A stretch of DNA of 64,000 bases from Paeniglutamicibacter gangotriensis Lz1y (GTDB lineage: Bacteria; Actinomycetota; Actinomycetes; Actinomycetales; Micrococcaceae), in contig NZ_AOCK01000003.1 of assembly GCF_000348945.1 (NCBI RefSeq), forward strand, positions 124,001 through 188,000. The letters run 5' to 3'. Shown in pieces: positions 61,046 to 64,000 of this stretch. The notes beneath the pieces are model-generated. The model was not told the DNA's origin. It made no database searches and saw nothing but the letters and a program-made list of their open reading frames with translations. The position numbers were made by a program, and so were the translations under genes. Positions within the stretch are counted from its first letter, which is position 1, and every line of letters begins with the position of its first letter.

Positions 61046-62443
61046 ATGCTGCTCGAACGCATCTATGACGAGGACCTCGCACAGGCCAGCTACTTCATCG
61101 GCTGCCAGGCCAAGGGCGAAGCCATCGTGGTGGACGCCCGCCGCGACATCCGGGTGTACCAGGATCTAGCCGCGAAGAACGACATGAAGATCACGGCCGT
61201 CACCGAGACCCACATCCATGCCGACTACCTCTCCGGAACCCGCGAGTTGGCCGCCGCGACCGACGCTACGATCCACGTCTCGGGCGAGGGCGGAACGGAC
61301 TGGCAGTACGAATTCGATGCAGAACGCCTTTTCGACCAGGACACCATCACGCTGGGAAATATCAGCATCAAGGCCTTGCATACCCCCGGCCACACCCCCG
61401 AGCATCTCTCCTTTCTGATCACCGACGGAGCATTCAGCCACGAGCCTGGCTTCCTGCTCTCCGGAGACTTCGTATTCTCCGGGGATCTGGGCCGCCCCGA
61501 TCTGCTCGATGAGGCCGCCGGCGGGACCGACACCCGCTTTGCCGGAGCCCACGATTTGTTCGTCTCGCTACGGGAAAAGTTCTTGGCCCTGCCCGACTAC
61601 GTGCAGGTCTATCCGGGCCACGGAGCCGGCAGCGCCTGCGGCAAGGCATTGGGTGCCATCCCTTCCTCCACTGTCGGGTACGAGCGCAACTTCGCCTGGT
61701 GGGGCCCCTACCTGGCGGCCAACGACGAGACCGGATTCGTTGCAGAACTGCTCGACGGGCAACCCGACGCCCATGCCTACTTCGGTCGCATGAAGCGCGA
61801 GAACCGCCAAGGCCCGGTCGTCATGGGCAAACGCGCACCGCTGGCCGAGCTGGCAGCTGAAGACGTCGCGGCGGCCTTGGTCGCCGATGAAATCGGGGTT
61901 GTCGATACCCGTCACCACTCGCTGGTCCACGAGGGCACCGTAGCAGGTGCCCTGAACATCCCGGCCGGCAACAAGGCGGCGAGCTACGGCGCCTGGGCCG
62001 TGGACCCTCAAACCGACAAGCGCCCGCTGGTGCTCCTTGCACCTGGCGTTGAAACCGCCACCGAGATGTGGGACCACCTCATCCGGGTGGGAATCGACAA
62101 CGTCGCTGGATATATCACCTCCCTGGATGGCCTGCCGGTCCACACCCCGGAAACCCTGGCCCCTGCCGATCTGGCAGGATTCGATGCCGCCATGCTGCTG
62201 GACGTACGAAACAAGACCGAACACACCGCCGGACACATCCCCGGCTCCAAACAGCTCAACGCCGGACGGGTGCTCTGGCACACCGACCAGCTTCCGGCCG
62301 ACGGGGCGATCGTGAGCTACTGCCAGTCCGGTGTCCGCAATTCCGTGGCCGCCTCCGCTCTGCGCCGCGCCGGACACAACGTCGTCGAACTGACCGGCAG
62401 CTACGCCGGATGGAACGCCTGGAAACAAACGCAGGACGCCTAG
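61046..62443 (+). CDS. Persulfide dioxygenase fused to two rhodanese domains
   Basis: Protein of 465 aa. The metallo-beta-lactamase domain (about 1-250) has THIHADYLSG (His56, His58, Asp60; Tyr61 where HxHxDH has His), LHTPGHTPEHLSF, LSGDFVFSGDLGRPDL and YPGHGAGSACG. Rhodanese 1 (about 265-350) lacks a catalytic Cys; rhodanese 2 has YCQSGVR with Cys426. CstB/BlhR-like enzymes oxidise glutathione- or CoA-type persulfide to sulfite or thiosulfate. AGGAG 5 nt before the ATG at 61046 fixes the start. First gene of the sulfide operon. Confidence 0.93.
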   Translation: MLLERIYDEDLAQASYFIGCQAKGEAIVVDARRDIRVYQDLAAKNDMKITAVTETHIHADYLSGTRELAAATDATIHVSGEGGTDWQYEFDAERLFDQDTITLGNISIKALHTPGHTPEHLSFLITDGAFSHEPGFLLSGDFVFSGDLGRPDLLDEAAGGTDTRFAGAHDLFVSLREKFLALPDYVQVYPGHGAGSACGKALGAIPSSTVGYERNFAWWGPYLAANDETGFVAELLDGQPDAHAYFGRMKRENRQGPVVMGKRAPLAELAAEDVAAALVADEIGVVDTRHHSLVHEGTVAGALNIPAGNKAASYGAWAVDPQTDKRPLVLLAPGVETATEMWDHLIRVGIDNVAGYITSLDGLPVHTPETLAPADLAGFDAAMLLDVRNKTEHTAGHIPGSKQLNAGRVLWHTDQLPADGAIVSYCQSGVRNSVAASALRRAGHNVVELTGSYAGWNAWKQTQDA

Positions 62444-62547
62444 GCGTCCCGAACCCGACCACCCACCCTCAAGTTTTCGGTTCCTCGTCCGTCCTTTCGG
62501 ATACGGGACCGGCCGGGCCCCCGCCCGGCAGAAAGGGCCCCAAAGCC

Positions 62548-63132
62548 ATGAACACGAATCCCCAGACCACCAGCCCCTCAGAGCTCAAGGAATGGATCAC
62601 TTCCGGCGCCGACGTCGTCGTGCTCGACGTACGTTCCGCAGCCGAATTCGAAACCCTGCACATCAGAGGCTCCTACAACATTCCCCTCCCGCTGCTTGCC
62701 GAGCACACCGAGGAACTCGCCGCAAGACTCGACACCAAGGTGGTGCTGGTCTGCCAGTCCGGCGTGCGCGCCACCGAGGCCCACGCAAACCTCGCTTCGG
62801 TCGGCTTCGGCAACGCACATGTCCTGGCCGGCGGTGTCCCCTCTTACCAACTAGCCGGCGGGGAAACCGTTGAGGGTTCCAAGCGCTGGGCCCTGGAGCG
62901 CCAGGTGCGCATGACCGCCGGAACCCTCGTGGTCGCCGGGCTGGCCGGGGGCAAGTTCCTCTCCCCGCAGCTGCGCACCGTCGCCGGCCTCATCGGCGCC
63001 GGACTGACCTTCTCCGCTGCCACCAATACCTGCGCCATGGGCAAGGCCCTGTCCAAGATGCCGTGGAACAAAACCGGCAACGAGCCAACCCGGGAATCGG
63101 TCATCGCCCAGCTTCCGGCCAGCAGGTCCTAG
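62548..63132 (+). CDS. Rhodanese with C-terminal DUF2892-like membrane domain
   Basis: Protein of 194 aa. Rhodanese domain (about 10-100) with VVVLDVRSAAEFETLHIRGS and active loop VCQSGVRA; the C-terminal half has two hydrophobic segments (GTLVVAGLAGGKFLSP, VAGLIGAGLTFSAATNT), a DUF2892-type anchor. A sulfurtransferase at the membrane. The ATG at 62548 follows GAAAGGG. Confidence 0.92.
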   Translation: MNTNPQTTSPSELKEWITSGADVVVLDVRSAAEFETLHIRGSYNIPLPLLAEHTEELAARLDTKVVLVCQSGVRATEAHANLASVGFGNAHVLAGGVPSYQLAGGETVEGSKRWALERQVRMTAGTLVVAGLAGGKFLSPQLRTVAGLIGAGLTFSAATNTCAMGKALSKMPWNKTGNEPTRESVIAQLPASRS

Positions 63133-63233
63133 CGACTTCCTGGGACCCCGTCGTCCGTTCACCCGGTTTCCGGCTCGGACCTCACCTTTCCGAGCCGGGA
63201 AGCACCTGCCCGGCACCTCACGAAGGAACAGCC

Positions 63234-63530
63234 ATGCCCGATATCACCGTCATTGACGCCGAAAAGCGTCGTGCCGAAGACCAGCTCCTCGACGTCCGCG
63301 AAGATTTCGAAGTTGCCGCGGGCATGATCCCCGGCGCCATCCACATCCCCATGGGGGAGCTGAACAGCCGACTGGCGGAGATCGACCAGTTCCGTCCAGT
63401 CATCGTGGTCTGCCGCAGCGGAAACCGCAGCTCCCGCGTCGCCGCGGCATTGACGGCTGCAGGGTTCGCAGCCGACAACATGGCCGGCGGCATGAGCGCA
63501 TGGCAGCGCGCCGGCCTGCCCGTCGGCTAG
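63234..63530 (+). CDS. Single-domain rhodanese
   Basis: Sulfurtransferase of 98 aa with QLLDVREDFEVAAGMIPGA and active loop VVCRSGNRSS. GAAGGA before the ATG. Third rhodanese of the operon; probably hands sulfane sulfur between partners (inference). Confidence 0.93.
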   Translation: MPDITVIDAEKRRAEDQLLDVREDFEVAAGMIPGAIHIPMGELNSRLAEIDQFRPVIVVCRSGNRSSRVAAALTAAGFAADNMAGGMSAWQRAGLPVG

Positions 63531-63599
63531 CGAAAACTCCACGACGACCACCATCCTCCGCGCGCAGACCCGACGCCCGACCCTGCAAGGATTTTCTCC

Positions 63600-64000
63600 A
63601 TGACCCTTACCCTCGCACTCACCCTCCTGCTTTCGGTGCTGATCGGGCTCTCGCTCGGCCTGCTCGGTGGGGGCGGGTCCATCCTCACCGTCCCGATCCT
63701 CACCTATGTTGCAGGCATGAGTCCCAAGGAAGCCATCGCCGCGTCCCTCTTCGTGGTCGGGGTGACCAGTGCGGTCAGCGCCGTGGACCACGCCCGCAAC
63801 AAACGCGTGCGATGGCGCACCGGCCTCGTCTTCGGTGCCGCGGGCATGGCCGGGGCCTTCGGAGGCGGCCTGCTGGGCGGACACCTCCCCGGAACCGTCC
63901 TCATGATCGCGTTCGCGCTGATGATGATCGCCACCTCCCTGGCCATGATCCGCGGCCGCAGGAACTCTTCCCGCGCACCCCTCCCGGGGGATCTGCCCGT
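63600..64000 (+). CDS. TauE/SafE-family sulfite/anion exporter (partial, 3' end outside window)
   Basis: The first 133 residues show TM helices and the family glycine motif GLSLGLLGGGGSILTVPIL, then AIAASLFVVGVTSAVSAVDHAR and a second GGG-rich loop. TauE/SafE proteins export sulfite or sulfonates, the expected end product of the upstream dioxygenase. AAGGA precedes the ATG. Confidence 0.92.
   Translation, partial: MTLTLALTLLLSVLIGLSLGLLGGGGSILTVPILTYVAGMSPKEAIAASLFVVGVTSAVSAVDHARNKRVRWRTGLVFGAAGMAGAFGGGLLGGHLPGTVLMIAFALMMIATSLAMIRGRRNSSRAPLPGDLP

Overview
The window looks like a chromosomal segment of a high-GC actinobacterium of the Micrococcaceae (Arthrobacter / Paeniglutamicibacter / Glutamicibacter-like). 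Three things point there: the gene order rpsB-tsf-pyrH-frr-cdsA, the iron-box and SAM-IV type regulatory elements, and the many protein families typical of that group. The genus call is inference; no 16S gene is present. Most of the window is ordinary core genome: translation, DNA replication, lipid synthesis, Met and Gly metabolism, iron uptake and transporters. Several small accessory inserts interrupt it.

Layout. 1-2330: an E1 alpha/beta 2-oxoacid dehydrogenase pair, divergent from an Lrp/AsnC regulator. 2489-10270: two monocarboxylate (acetate/pyruvate-type) symporter modules, each with a small partner membrane protein. A LytS-type kinase and a LytTR regulator belong with them, and a zeta-toxin cassette (5938-7267) sits between kinase and regulator. 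10444-15602: a protein with four DivIVA-like repeats, then cdsA, frr, pyrH, tsf and rpsB. 16037-25810: an M23 peptidase, two GT4 glycosyltransferases, a DMT transporter, a CDP-alcohol phosphatidyltransferase, a holin/DUF3618 fusion, an ABC-F ATPase, a lipase-maturation-factor protein, tRNA-Met and two identical tRNA-Asn genes. 25876-30314: dnaG, dgt and dusB.

30315-37309 is the main accessory zone. Its key content is a retron-like element: a predicted msr-msd RNA (30715-30881), bounded by long a1/a2 inverted repeats, lies directly upstream of a reverse transcriptase of the myxobacterial Mx162 type (30886-32271). No effector gene is visible beside it. The zone also holds a luciferase-like oxidoreductase gene, a decayed copy of that gene's 3' end, and an intact ISL3-family insertion sequence with an 8-bp target duplication.

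37310-41487 is a siderophore ABC uptake operon behind an IdeR/DtxR iron box. It is followed by a Ca2+/H+ antiporter, a HigBA-type toxin-antitoxin pair, a GntR regulator with a membrane protein, glyQS, two tandem DUF606 transporters, a GDSL hydrolase, metX/metY under a SAM-IV riboswitch, a CPBP protease, an APH-like kinase and tpx.

59769-64000: a decayed relE gene, then a sulfide/persulfide detoxification region. This has a CstR-like repressor, four ATACCCC-N2-GGGGTAT operators, a tiny Cys-rich protein, a persulfide dioxygenase-rhodanese, two more rhodaneses and a TauE/SafE exporter cut by the window edge.
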